The notes: generated by a model not told the origin, from the sequence alone. Positions 55,083 through 63,572 are shown, numbered from the stretch's first letter. The stretch: 64,000 nucleotides of DNA from Sinosporangium siamense (GCF_016863435.1 NZ_BOOW01000044.1:1-64000), one strand, 5' to 3'. Translations and numbers: made by a program.

Positions 55083-56432
55083 GCTGCAATGGAGCTCGTC
55101 CTCCCGAGACGAGTGCAACGCTGGGTGGTCTCATCGCTTCCCCACCCCTCCGAGTCGCCGCCATGGAGCTCGCCCTCTCGGGACGAGAGCAACATGGCCA
55201 GGAATCTGCCGGCGCGCTCCCACGCGAAGCCGCAATGGAGCTCGTCCCCTCGGGACGAGTGCAGCTCGGCACAGTGGGGGGTGCCGTACGCACCATGAGC
55301 GAGCCGCAATGGAGCTCATCCTCTCGGGACGAGTGCAACCAGTGGCCCGCGCTCACCACCGCGCGCCGCCGCCTGGCCGCAATGGAGCTTGTCCTCTCGG
55401 GACGAATGCAACATGGGGCTCACCGTGGTGACGGGGCCACCCGCTGCTGGGCCGCAATGGAGCTCGCCCTCTCGGGACGAATGCAACTGTGGCGGATCTT
55501 GTAGGTGAGCTTGTCCGCGGTGCCGCAATGGAGCTCGTCCTCTTGGGACGAGTGCAACCACCCAATGCTCGTGGGGTGTCGGCATGCTGGTGCAGCCGCA
55601 ATGGAGCTCGTCGTCTTGGGACGAGTGCAACCGGCGATGAGCCAGCCGTCCTCGTACGACTCGAAGATGCCGCAATGGAGCTCGTCCCCTCGGGACGAGT
55701 GCAACTCGGGTGAGCGACCATTCTGACGACCGCGTCCCAGTTGCCGCAATGGAGCTCGTCCTCTCGGGACGAGTGCAACCGGTGTCGGGGGTCGGCAGTT
55801 TCTGGGCGGCCTTGAGGCCGCAATGGAGCTCGTCCTCTCGGGACGAATGCAACTCGCCATGTTGCGGACGCAACGCCCGCGAATGGCGCCGCATTGGAGC
55901 TCGTCCTCTTGGGACGAGTGCAACAGCTGCGCCTTAATCTCCTCATCCAGGTAGGCGATGCCGCAATGAAGCTCGTCCTCCCGAGACGAGTGCAACCTCC
56001 AGGATGGCCCGCAACCGCCCCGCCTCCGCCGTGCCGCAATGGAGCTCGTCCTCTCGGGACGAGTGCAACGTCTACGAGATCGCGGACGGCGACGCCGACA
56101 CCGGGACGCCGCAATGGAGCTCGTCCTCTCGGGACGAGTGCAACACCGGTTCAGTCAGAGGGTCGCGGCGCATCAGCGCGCCGCAATGGAGCTCGTCCTC
56201 TCGGGACGAGTGCAACCACGGGTCGCAGATGCTGACCGCGCTGGTGCCGAGCCGCAATGGAGCTCGTCCTCTCGAGACGAGTGCAACGACTGGCCGCCCA
56301 TCAGGTCTTCGACCGCCGTCGTGCCGCAATGGAGCTCGTCCTCTCGGGACGAGTGCAACCTTGCGGTCGTGGCCTTGGCGGGGGGCGCCGCAGCGGCCGC
56401 AATGGAGCTCGTCCTCTCGGGACGAGTGCAAC
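55083..56432 (-). CRISPR. CRISPR array D, 19 repeats of 37 bp
   Basis: Repeats start at 55083, 55157, 55229, 55303, 55376, 55451, 55522, 55595, 55669, 55743, 55817, 55888, 55960, 56033, 56108, 56180, 56251, 56323 and 56396; spacers are 34-38 bases. Plus-strand consensus begins GCCGCAATGGAGCTCGTCC and ends GGGACGAGTGCAAC, with stem CTCGTCC/GGACGAG. Copies at the low end (55083, 55157, 55229) are the most altered and the conserved leader motif lies at 56522, so transcription should be leftward. No cas gene adjoins; the effector operons are 38-50 kb away within the same island. Confidence 0.95.
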
Positions 56433-56521
56433 GGTTCACCACGTGGGCAAACAGCTGACAGTAGTCGTCGTGCCACATCGGCGATGGGCGATTTGTCACC
56501 GAAACGGTTTGTCTGAGCTTC

Positions 56522-56558
56522 GGAACCTCCCGGGGAAATCGTGAGAGCTTGAGGTTCC
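56522..56558 (-). promoter_or_regulatory. leader of array D with conserved inverted repeat
   Basis: GGAACCTC (56522-56529) and GAGGTTCC (56551-56558), 37 bases overall, 89 bases from the last repeat, as for array B. The flank CCGAAAC...GCTTCGGAACCTCC between array and motif is shared with B, and TTCAGTTCTCAAGTAGCCCA about 30 bases beyond the motif is also shared. Confidence 0.75.
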
Positions 56559-56816
56559 GAACCTGTGACCCGGTCACCGGGATGGCAGTCTTCAGTTCTC
56601 AAGTAGCCCAATCCGGGCAGCTCACACCCAAGGCCTCGCCTACAGGGTAGGCCACTGGAACGTGAAGATCGCCAAACGGCGCGTCACATGGGGTGAGCGA
56701 GGGCCCCTAGGGAGCGCCTCGACGTGCCCGGGGTGTTCATCGTGCTGGAAGGCGATCTTGGAAGCCGGCCTGGCTGCTCCCCCGCCGTGTCGGGATCTCT
56801 TCTCGGGTGACGGCGT

Positions 56817-56850
56817 GTCCCGCGGACAAACCACGGACAAATGATCAAGG
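56817..56850 (+). repeat. right arm-type-like repeat
   Basis: GTCCCGCGGACAAACCACGG and the following ACAAATGATCAAGGG match 163-199 in the same orientation. It lies 46 bases inside the right tRNA-derived repeat. Probable integrase arm site (inference). Confidence 0.5.
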
Positions 56851-56880
56851 GCCTGGTCTCCGTCTCCGGAAACCAGGCCC
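56849..56880. terminator. hairpin beside the right att repeat
   Basis: GGGCCTGGT (56849-56857) pairs with ACCAGGCCC (56872-56880) around a 14-base loop. It lies downstream of the tRNA-derived repeat as read on the minus strand, the position of a tRNA terminator. No U-run. Confidence 0.55.
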
Positions 56881-56896
56881 TTGACCTGCGCTTACT

Positions 56897-56942
56897 TGGT
56901 AGCCGGGGGCAGGATTTGAACCTGCGAACTCTGGGTTATGAG
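56897..56942 (-). repeat. right att-type repeat: 3' half of tRNA-Met(CAT)
   Basis: Same segment as 2-46 (CAT anticodon loop to acceptor 3' end) with one extra base in the acceptor (CCCCGGCT rather than CCCCGCT) and A for C in the variable region. The bases after 56942 do not supply the anticodon 5' stem, D arm or 5' acceptor strand, so this is not a complete tRNA either. Read as attR of the island. Confidence 0.75.
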
Positions 56943-57135
56943 CCCGGGGACATGCTTAATGGTCTGCCATGCGCCCGGACAGCCGGGGAAGCAGGCACCG
57001 CGGGTCGTGTGCCCCGCAGTCGGCAGGGCACAGGGGACCGCAAGTGGACCGAAAGATCTTCGAAACCGGCTGAGGCCAAGGTGTGATCGTCGGGTTGCGT
57101 ACTAGGGCGAAATAGGCCGGCCCGGCCGGGTGACC

Positions 57136-57222
57136 ACCGCGAGCCGGTGCCCGTCGAGGCTCAAGGGCATGGGCTCGCGGTGGATCCCCGGGCGGGGCCG
57201 TACCGAGCCGGGGATCCACCGC
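57136..57222 (+). promoter_or_regulatory. two overlapping, mutually exclusive hairpins
   Basis: ACCGCGAGCC (57136-57145) can pair with GGCTCGCGGT (57172-57181). GCGGTGGATCCCC (57177-57189) can pair perfectly with GGGGATCCACCGC (57210-57222). The shared GCGGT means only one can form at a time. They lie 95 bases before the next gene. Could be a terminator of the island side or an attenuator; no U-run is seen. Confidence 0.45.
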
Positions 57223-57316
57223 ACCCGGACCACCACGTATCGATCAGAAAGCCGTAGACGATGAGCAGATATGCGGGCCGCGATGCCTTCATCCCCAGAA
57301 CCGGCGGGGTGGCGTC

Positions 57317-57760
57317 ATGACATCTCCGGACTATCGGGACGTGGCCGACAGCCCCGCCCCCTCGGTCGCCGAGCACGTGCGCAGATACATCGCCACCGAC
57401 GGCCGCGACGGCTACATGGAAGGCGGTATGACCAACCTCGTCCTGACCGCCAAGTGCAGGAAGTCCGGCCGGTGGCTGCGCACAGGGCTGTTCTTCGGCG
57501 AGGACGACGGGCGCTACGTCCTTGTCGCCTCGGGCTCGGCCATCACGCACACCCATCCCGGGTGGTACCGGAACGTGGTGGCCAACCCGGAGGTGCGGGT
57601 GCAGATTGTCGGGGAGCGTTTCCTGGCGCGGGCCCGCACCGCCGAGGGCTGTGAGTGGGAGCGGCTGTGGCGGATGATGAAGCGGCTGGCTCCGATCTAT
57701 CTCACCTATGAGGCACGCGCTCGCCGCGAGATCCCCATCGTTGTTCTCGAACGCCTCTGA
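57317..57760 (+). CDS. F420-dependent nitroreductase-family (Ddn) protein
   Basis: 147 residues from ATG 57317. The deazaflavin-dependent oxidoreductase pattern is clear: VLTAKCRKSGRWLRTGLFF near residue 48, YVLVASGSAITHTHPGWYRN near 72 and VVANPEVRVQIVGERFLARA near 92, ending YEARARREIPIVVLERL. Family members bind F420 and reduce quinones or nitro compounds. First gene on the chromosome side of the right att repeat, monocistronic. Confidence 0.85.
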   Translation: MTSPDYRDVADSPAPSVAEHVRRYIATDGRDGYMEGGMTNLVLTAKCRKSGRWLRTGLFFGEDDGRYVLVASGSAITHTHPGWYRNVVANPEVRVQIVGERFLARARTAEGCEWERLWRMMKRLAPIYLTYEARARREIPIVVLERL

Positions 57761-57780
57761 CCGCCGCCCGCCAAGGTGTG

Positions 57781-58509
57781 CTAGTCCTCGTCGTGCCCGC
57801 CGTCGAGGTAGTTGTGCAGGCGGCCGGCCCCCTCCAGCATGGCGCGGGCGCGCTGGGTCAGCTCGGTCTGGCGGCGGGCGATGGCCTCGCGGAGGGCGTC
57901 GCTGCTGCCGGTGCGGCGCAGGCCGTCGAGGATGGGGCGGATCTGGGGCAGGGGGTAGCGGCCCTTGCGGAGGATGTTGATCATGCGGGCGTCGCGCACG
58001 TCGGCCGAGGTGAAGCGGCGGTAGGCGGTGTGGGGGTCGCGGGAGGGCAAGAGCAGGCCGGACGACTCCCACACCCGGAGGGCGGAGGTGCGCACGCCGA
58101 GGTAGCGGGCCACGTCGCCGATGCGCATGCCCGACTTGGGCAGCGCCGAGTCGTCGGGGGTCTCACCGGCGACCGCCTCCAGGGCCTCGCCGGCGTCCCA
58201 CAGGGAGCGCCGCTCGTCGTGGAGTGCGGCGTGGCCGGCGTCGATCAGGGTGAGCGCCGCGGGCACGTCGCCGTCGTGGACGGCCTGCATGATGGAACGG
58301 GCGGTGTCCCATCCGAATCCCCTGCTGAGGGAGCGGTAGGTCAGCAGCGCCCGGCGATGCCTGACGTCCAGCTTGCGATAGCCGGAGGGGGTGCGAGGCG
58401 CGGGCGGGAGGATGCCCGCGTCGAGATAGTTGCGGATCTGCTGAGTGGAGATGCCCGCCGCGCGCGCCAGGTCGATGGGCCGCAGCCCGCTTCTCTCCCG
58501 CCGCACCAT
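57781..58509 (-). CDS. MerR-family regulator with two HTH domains
   Basis: 242 residues from ATG 58509. A first MerR HTH (PIDLARAAGISTQQIRNYLD with YRKLDVRHRR, residues 11-50) and a second complete one (RIGDVARYLGVRTSALRVWE with YRRFTSADVRDARMI, residues 128-170) flank a linker. Double-HTH MerR proteins are unusual but known. Divergent from the ABC exporter operon across 115 bases, so it likely controls the exporter. Confidence 0.82.
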   Translation of the reverse strand: MVRRERSGLRPIDLARAAGISTQQIRNYLDAGILPPAPRTPSGYRKLDVRHRRALLTYRSLSRGFGWDTARSIMQAVHDGDVPAALTLIDAGHAALHDERRSLWDAGEALEAVAGETPDDSALPKSGMRIGDVARYLGVRTSALRVWESSGLLLPSRDPHTAYRRFTSADVRDARMINILRKGRYPLPQIRPILDGLRRTGSSDALREAIARRQTELTQRARAMLEGAGRLHNYLDGGHDED

Positions 58510-58624
58510 CGGAAAGCCCCCTCCCCGGTCCGCGATTTAAGGGTTCGCGACCGGCCAGGCCATCATATGGCACCGCCTGAAGCGTGAAGTCTCAACGTTA
58601 CACTTCAATGGAACACTTGAAGGC
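58510..58624 (+). promoter_or_regulatory. divergent MerR/ABC promoter region
   Basis: Contains TGAAGTCTCAACGTTACACTTCA (an imperfect inverted repeat around AACGTT, arms TGAAGT/ACTTCA) and a further ACACTTGAAGG near 58613. Such a dyad between a MerR gene and its target is the expected operator. The exact -35 and -10 are not certain. Confidence 0.5.
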
Positions 58625-59557
58625 ATGGAGACAGGCGACAGCCAGAACCACGATCCATCCCTGACAATCCACACGAGAGACCTTCGCATGCGTTACGGCA
58701 CGACCGACGTGCTGCGCGGCGTGGACATGGAGCTGCGCCGAGGCGAGGTCCTGGCCCTGCTCGGCCCCAACGGGGCGGGCAAATCAACGACCATCGAGAT
58801 ACTTGAGGGTTTTCGCCGGCGATCCGCCGGCCAGGTGAGCGTGCTCGGCGTCGATCCCGACCGGGGCGACGAGGCGTGGCGGGCCCGGCTCGGCATCGTG
58901 CTCCAGTCGTGGCGCGACCACGGCAGGTGGCGGGTCCGCGAGCTTCTCGACCACCTCGGCCGCTTCTACACCCCCTACACCACCCCCTACGCCGCCGACG
59001 AGCTCATCGACCTCGTCGGCCTGGCCAAGCAAGCCGCCACCCCCGTCGGCCGCCTCTCCGGCGGGCAGCGGCGCCGGCTCGACGTGGCGGTCGGCATCGT
59101 CGGGCGTCCGGCCCTGCTGTTCCTCGACGAGCCGACGGTGGGGTTCGACCCGGAGGCGCGGCAGGAGTTCCACGACCTGGTGCGCAGGCTGTCGGAGCTT
59201 GAGGACACCTCGATCCTGCTCACCACGCACGACCTGGACGAGGCGGAGCGGCTCGCCGACCGCATCCTGATCCTGGTGGCCGGCCGCATCATGGCCCGCG
59301 GCACCGCCGCCGAGCTCGCCGCGCAGGTCGCGGGCACGGCGACCGTGCGCTTCAGCCGCGACGGCGAGTTCCACGAGCATGAGGTCGCCGACGCGACCAC
59401 CTTCGTGCGCGAGCTGTTCGAGAAGTACGGCACAGCCATCGGTGACCTGGAGGTGCGCCGGGCGAGCCTGTCGGAGGTCTACATGACGCTGGTGCGCGAG
59501 TTCGAGTCCGGCCGGCGCACCGAGGTGCCCGCGGAGTTGTCGGAGGTGCCGGCGTGA
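58625..59557 (+). CDS. ABC transporter ATP-binding protein (DrrA-type exporter)
   Basis: 310 residues from ATG 58625. Walker A LLGPNGAGKSTTIEIL near residue 52, Q-loop LQSWRD near 92, signature RLSGGQRRRLDVAV near 140, Walker B ALLFLDEPTVGFDP near 160 and switch His in LTTHDLDEAE near 200. The C-terminal extension after 230 (TATVRFSRDGEFHEHEVADA) is typical of DrrA-like drug exporters. It overlaps the permease start (GTGA). Confidence 0.92.
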   Translation: METGDSQNHDPSLTIHTRDLRMRYGTTDVLRGVDMELRRGEVLALLGPNGAGKSTTIEILEGFRRRSAGQVSVLGVDPDRGDEAWRARLGIVLQSWRDHGRWRVRELLDHLGRFYTPYTTPYAADELIDLVGLAKQAATPVGRLSGGQRRRLDVAVGIVGRPALLFLDEPTVGFDPEARQEFHDLVRRLSELEDTSILLTTHDLDEAERLADRILILVAGRIMARGTAAELAAQVAGTATVRFSRDGEFHEHEVADATTFVRELFEKYGTAIGDLEVRRASLSEVYMTLVREFESGRRTEVPAELSEVPA

Positions 59558-60405
59558 ACCCCCGCATCGTCGCGATCCGGGCCGGTGTGCAGCGCGGCCG
59601 GATCGAGTTCCGGCAGACCGCGACCAGTCCCGGAGAGATCCTCGGCTGGTTGTGGATGCCGCTGATCGCCCTCGTCGTGATGTACGTGCTGAGCGACACC
59701 GCGGTCCCGGGCACCGACTTCTCCCTGGGCTCGCAGGCGGTCCCCGGCATCCTCGCGATGAACGTCGTCTTCAGCGCCCTGCTCGGCCTGGCCGCGGTCC
59801 TCACCATGGACCGCGGCGACGGCACCCTGCTGCGGGCCAAGGCCACCCCGAACGGCATGCTCGGCTACCTCACCGGCCGGGTGCTGAGCCGGGCGGCGCT
59901 CAGTGTGCTGATGCTGCTGATCGTGCTGATCCCTTCGGCGTTCATCTTCGAGGGCCTGCAACTCGGCAGTGCGGTCGCCTGGCTGCGGCTGGCCTGGGTG
60001 CTGGCGCTCGGCCTGGTGGCTACGCTGCCCGTCGGGGCGGTCCTCGGCGCGGTGTTCAGCGGCCCGCAGGGCCTCAGCCTGGTCAGTTTCCTCGTCATGG
60101 GCCTCTCTGCGATCTCGGGCGTGTTCTACCCGATCGCCGCGCTGCCCGAGTGGCTCCAGTGGATCGCGCAGGTGTTCCCGCTCTACTGGCTCGGGCTCGG
60201 GATGCGCTCGGCGCTGCTGCCCGAGGCGGTGGTCGTCGCCGAGATCGGCGAGTCGTGGCGGACCGTCGAGATGATCGGCGTACTCGGCGTGTGGGTGGTC
60301 ATCGGGTTCACGCTGGCGCCGATGGTGCTCCGCCGTATGGCCCGCCGCGAGTCGGGCTCGAACCTGGAGGCGCGCAGGCAGCGGGCCATGAGCAGCATGG
60401 GCTGA
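59554..60405 (+). CDS. ABC-2 type permease
   Basis: 283 residues from GTG 59554. Six hydrophobic stretches, including WLWMPLIALVVMYVLSD near residue 30, VLMLLIVLIPSAFIFEGLQL near 118 and MIGVLGVWVVIGFTLAPMVL near 238, with SFLVMGLSAISGVFYPIAAL as the ABC2 signature near 178. It forms the membrane part of the exporter with the preceding ATPase, probably for a lipophilic drug or metabolite, under MerR control. Confidence 0.88.
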   Translation: MNPRIVAIRAGVQRGRIEFRQTATSPGEILGWLWMPLIALVVMYVLSDTAVPGTDFSLGSQAVPGILAMNVVFSALLGLAAVLTMDRGDGTLLRAKATPNGMLGYLTGRVLSRAALSVLMLLIVLIPSAFIFEGLQLGSAVAWLRLAWVLALGLVATLPVGAVLGAVFSGPQGLSLVSFLVMGLSAISGVFYPIAALPEWLQWIAQVFPLYWLGLGMRSALLPEAVVVAEIGESWRTVEMIGVLGVWVVIGFTLAPMVLRRMARRESGSNLEARRQRAMSSMG

Positions 60406-60465
60406 CGCCAAAATGCGCGCGGGGGTGGAGCCGCCCCGGGGGCTCCACCCCCGGAAGGCCCGGGC

Positions 60466-62838
60466 TCACGGCGGCTCGGGCTCCCGGGGGCCGCGCGGAG
60501 CCGGGCGGCGGCCGTGGGGCTGGGCCGGCTCGGGCCCGACGCCGGCGAGGGGCGGCACTCGCCGTACCTCGGGCCTGCCCGAGGTGAGCGTGACCTCCTC
60601 GCCGTGGTGGCGGACGGTCAGCGGCGGGCCGCCGGCCAGGGTGTAGACGGCGTCGCGATGGTCGATCTCCACCTGGAGGCGCTGCCCGCGCAACTGCACG
60701 GTGAAGCGGAGCCGGGTGAGGTTCTCCGGGATCCGCGGGCAGAAGTGCACCTGGTCGTCCCGGTGCCGCATGCCGCCGAAGCCGCCCACCACTGCGAACC
60801 ACGTGCCCGCCAGGGAGGCGATGTGCAGGCCGTCGCGGGTGTTGTGCTGGAGGTCCTCCAGGTCCATCAGGGCCGCCTCGCCGAGGTAGTCGTAGGCCAG
60901 GCGCATGTGCCCCACCTCCGCGGCGACGACGGCCTGGCAGCACGCCGACAGGGAGGAGTCGCGCACGGTCAGCGGCTCGTAGTAGGCGAAGGCCCGCGCC
61001 TTCTCCTCGGCGGTGAACTCCTCGCCGTGCAGGAGGATCGCCAGCACCAGGTCGGCCTGCTTGACGACCTGCTTGCGGTAGAGGTCGAAGTAGGGGTAGT
61101 GCAGCAGCAGCGGGTAGCGCTCCGGCGGGGTGTCCGCGAAATCCCACGACTGGAACCGCGTGAAGCCCTCGCACTGCTCGTGCACTTTGAGGTCGGGGTT
61201 GTACGGCACGACGATCGCACGGGCGGCGTCCCGCCAGGACGCGGCCTCCTCGTCGTCGACGCCGAGGGCCGCGGCCGGTTCGGGGTGGCGTTGTGCGAGG
61301 TCGGCGGCGGCGCGGAGGTTCGACCGCGCCATGAGGTTGGTGTAGAGGTTGTCGTCGCGGACCGCCGTGTATTCGTCGGGGCCGGTGACGCCGTCGATGT
61401 GGAAGCGGCCCTCGGCGTCGTGATAGCCGAGGGAGCGCCACAGCCGGGCGGTCTCCACGAGCAGTTCCAGGGCGCAGTCGACCTCGAAGTCCTTGTCGTC
61501 GGTGAAGCACAGATAGCGGGTGACGGCGTCGGCGATGTCGGCGTTGATGTGGAAGGCGGCGGTGCCCGCCGGCCAGTAGCCCGAGCACTCCACCCCCTGG
61601 ATCGTGCGCCACGGGAAGGCCGCGCCGCGCAGCCCGAGCTGGGCCGCGCGTTCGCGCGCCTTCGGCAGGGTGCGCTGCCGCCAGCGCAGCTCCTCGGCGG
61701 CGGCCCGAGGGGCGGTGCAGGTCAGCACCGGCAGTACGAAGGTCTCGGTGTCCCAGAAGCAGTGGCCGTCGTAGCCGGAGCCGGTCAGGCCCTTGGCCGC
61801 GATGGCCCGGCCCTCGGCGCGGGCGCCGGCCTGGAGCACGTGGAAGAGGGCGAACCGCACGGCCTGCTGGATCTCGGTGTCGCCGTCGACCTCGACGTCG
61901 GCGCCCGCCCAGAACGCGTCGAGGTAGGCGCGCTGCTCGTCGAGCAGTCCCTGCCAGCCGGTGCTGCGGGCGCCGGTGAGCGCGGCCTCCACCTGGTCGC
62001 GCATCGCGGGCAAAGATCTGACCCGCGACCAGCCGTACGACACGAGTTTCTCCAGGCGCAGCGGGCGGCCCTTGGGCAGGAGCGCGGTCACCGTGAAACG
62101 GCCGATGTCAGGACCGCTCTCGCCGTACGCCTCGGCCTGTTCGCACCCGCTGACCGTGTGGTCGGCGGCGGCGGCGACGCGGATCCCGCTGACGGCGGTG
62201 CGGTGGATGAGGCGCAGGCGAGTGCCGTTGGCGACGTCCTCCTCCGGCTGGAGCGAGCCGGCCAGGACCGTCGAGACGCGTGGGTCCCCGTCCGCGGCCT
62301 CCGGGAGCTGCTCGTTGGCGATCAGCTCCGACTGCACGACCACACGGACGTCCTCGTCGAGCGGCTCGACCTCGAAGGCGACGGCGGCCACGGCGCGCTG
62401 GGTGAGGGAGACGAGCCTGGTCGAGCGCACCCGGATGCGGCGGCCGGTGGGCGAGGTCCAGACGCAGTCGCGGTGCAGCAGTCCGCTGCGCAGGTCGAGC
62501 ACGCGTTCGTGGGACTCCAGCCTGCCGTAGCGCAGGTCGAAGGGGGTGTCGTCGACGAGCAGGCGGATGATCTTGCCGTTGGTGACGTTGAGGATGGTCT
62601 GGCCGTGGACCGGGTTGCCGTAGCCGATCTCGGCGTAGGGCAGCGGATGGCTTTCGTACACCCCGTTGAGGTAGGTGCCGGGCAGGCCGTGCGGTTCGCC
62701 CTCGTCCAGGTTGCCGCGCCACCCGAAGTGCCCGTTGGACAGCGCGAACACCGACTCGCTCTGTGCCAGCACCTCCAGGTGGAGTTCGGTCTCGCGCAGG
62801 CACCAGGGTTCGATCGCGTACGCCGGATGGCTGATCAA
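60466..62838 (-). CDS. glycoside hydrolase family 65 phosphorylase
   Basis: 790 residues from ATG 62838, overlapping the phosphomutase stop (ATGA). GH65 features: LSNGHFGWRGNLDEGEPHG near residue 34, a beta-sandwich N-domain, then the (alpha/alpha)6 barrel with GYDGHCFWDTETFVLPVLT near 360. The catalytic acid Glu lies in HIDGVTGPDEYTAVRDDN near 485, and VVKQADLVLAIL near 595 supplies the phosphate site. It would phosphorolyse an alpha-glucosyl disaccharide such as maltose, trehalose or kojibiose to beta-glucose 1-phosphate. Which sugar cannot be told. Confidence 0.88.
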   Translation of the reverse strand: MISHPAYAIEPWCLRETELHLEVLAQSESVFALSNGHFGWRGNLDEGEPHGLPGTYLNGVYESHPLPYAEIGYGNPVHGQTILNVTNGKIIRLLVDDTPFDLRYGRLESHERVLDLRSGLLHRDCVWTSPTGRRIRVRSTRLVSLTQRAVAAVAFEVEPLDEDVRVVVQSELIANEQLPEAADGDPRVSTVLAGSLQPEEDVANGTRLRLIHRTAVSGIRVAAAADHTVSGCEQAEAYGESGPDIGRFTVTALLPKGRPLRLEKLVSYGWSRVRSLPAMRDQVEAALTGARSTGWQGLLDEQRAYLDAFWAGADVEVDGDTEIQQAVRFALFHVLQAGARAEGRAIAAKGLTGSGYDGHCFWDTETFVLPVLTCTAPRAAAEELRWRQRTLPKARERAAQLGLRGAAFPWRTIQGVECSGYWPAGTAAFHINADIADAVTRYLCFTDDKDFEVDCALELLVETARLWRSLGYHDAEGRFHIDGVTGPDEYTAVRDDNLYTNLMARSNLRAAADLAQRHPEPAAALGVDDEEAASWRDAARAIVVPYNPDLKVHEQCEGFTRFQSWDFADTPPERYPLLLHYPYFDLYRKQVVKQADLVLAILLHGEEFTAEEKARAFAYYEPLTVRDSSLSACCQAVVAAEVGHMRLAYDYLGEAALMDLEDLQHNTRDGLHIASLAGTWFAVVGGFGGMRHRDDQVHFCPRIPENLTRLRFTVQLRGQRLQVEIDHRDAVYTLAGGPPLTVRHHGEEVTLTSGRPEVRRVPPLAGVGPEPAQPHGRRPAPRGPREPEPP

Positions 62839-63572
62839 TGTGTGTCCCCGAGCAGTTCGGCGAGGTCCTTGACGACGATGTCGGCGCCGTGCGCCCGCAG
62901 GGCCGCCGCGTGCCCGATCCGGTCGACGCCGACGACATAGCCGAAGGCGCCCGCCCGGCCGGCGTCCATGCCGGCGACGGCGTCCTCGAACACCGCGGCG
63001 TGCTCGGGGGTGACACCGAGGTCCGCGGCGGCGGCCAGGAAGGTGTCCGGGGCCGGTTTGCCCGCGAGGCCCCGCTCGGCGGCTACCCTGCCGTCCACAC
63101 GCACGTCGAAAAGATCTCCGATGCCCGCCGCGTCGAGCACGTCGCGGCAGTTGACGCTGGACGACACGACGGCGGTCGCCAGGCCCGCCCGCCGTACGAT
63201 CTCCAGGAACTCCACCGACCCGGGATAGGCCTCCACGCCCTCCTCACGGATCTTGGTGAGCACCAGGTCGTTCTTCCGGTCCCCCAGGCCGCGCACGGTG
63301 TCGAGGCCGGGCGGATCGTCCTCCTCCCCCTCGGGCAGCGTGATGTGCCGGGAGGCGAGGAAGGCGCGCACGCCGTCGTAGCGGGGGCGGCCGTCGACGT
63401 AGGCGTCGTAGTCGGCCTGGCCGAAGGGGCGGAAGCCGTCGCCGTCCCGGCGCCGGAGGAAGTCGTCGAACGTCTCCTTCCAGGCCGCCTCGTGGACCAC
63501 GGCCGTCTTGGTCAGCACGCCGTCCAGGTCGAAGAGGAAGGCCCGCACCTCACGCGGGATCAGCAGCTTCAT
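62835..63572 (-). CDS. pgmB: beta-phosphoglucomutase (HAD superfamily)
   Basis: 245 residues from ATG 63572. HAD motif I FLFDLDGVLTKTAVVHEAAW near residue 12 (nucleophile DLD), motif II VVSSSVNCRDVL near 135, the KPAPDTFLAAAADLG block near 170 and motif IV AVFEDAVAGMDAGRAGAFGY near 193. It converts beta-glucose 1-phosphate to glucose 6-phosphate, the next step after the GH65 phosphorylase with which it is coupled by overlap. Confidence 0.88.
   Translation of the reverse strand: MKLLIPREVRAFLFDLDGVLTKTAVVHEAAWKETFDDFLRRRDGDGFRPFGQADYDAYVDGRPRYDGVRAFLASRHITLPEGEEDDPPGLDTVRGLGDRKNDLVLTKIREEGVEAYPGSVEFLEIVRRAGLATAVVSSSVNCRDVLDAAGIGDLFDVRVDGRVAAERGLAGKPAPDTFLAAAADLGVTPEHAAVFEDAVAGMDAGRAGAFGYVVGVDRIGHAAALRAHGADIVVKDLAELLGDTH

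Noticed and set aside
55076-56611. Several open frames across array D
   Set aside because: Same reason: repeated peptide units from the 37-base repeats, in multiple frames.
56897-56980. Functional tRNA-Met gene at the right boundary
   Set aside because: The anticodon stem mismatches, and neither a D arm nor a matching 5' acceptor strand can be found beyond 56942.
60514-62940. 808-residue plus-strand open frame
   Set aside because: Antisense to the GH65 phosphorylase, which has clear catalytic motifs; the antisense protein is low-complexity.
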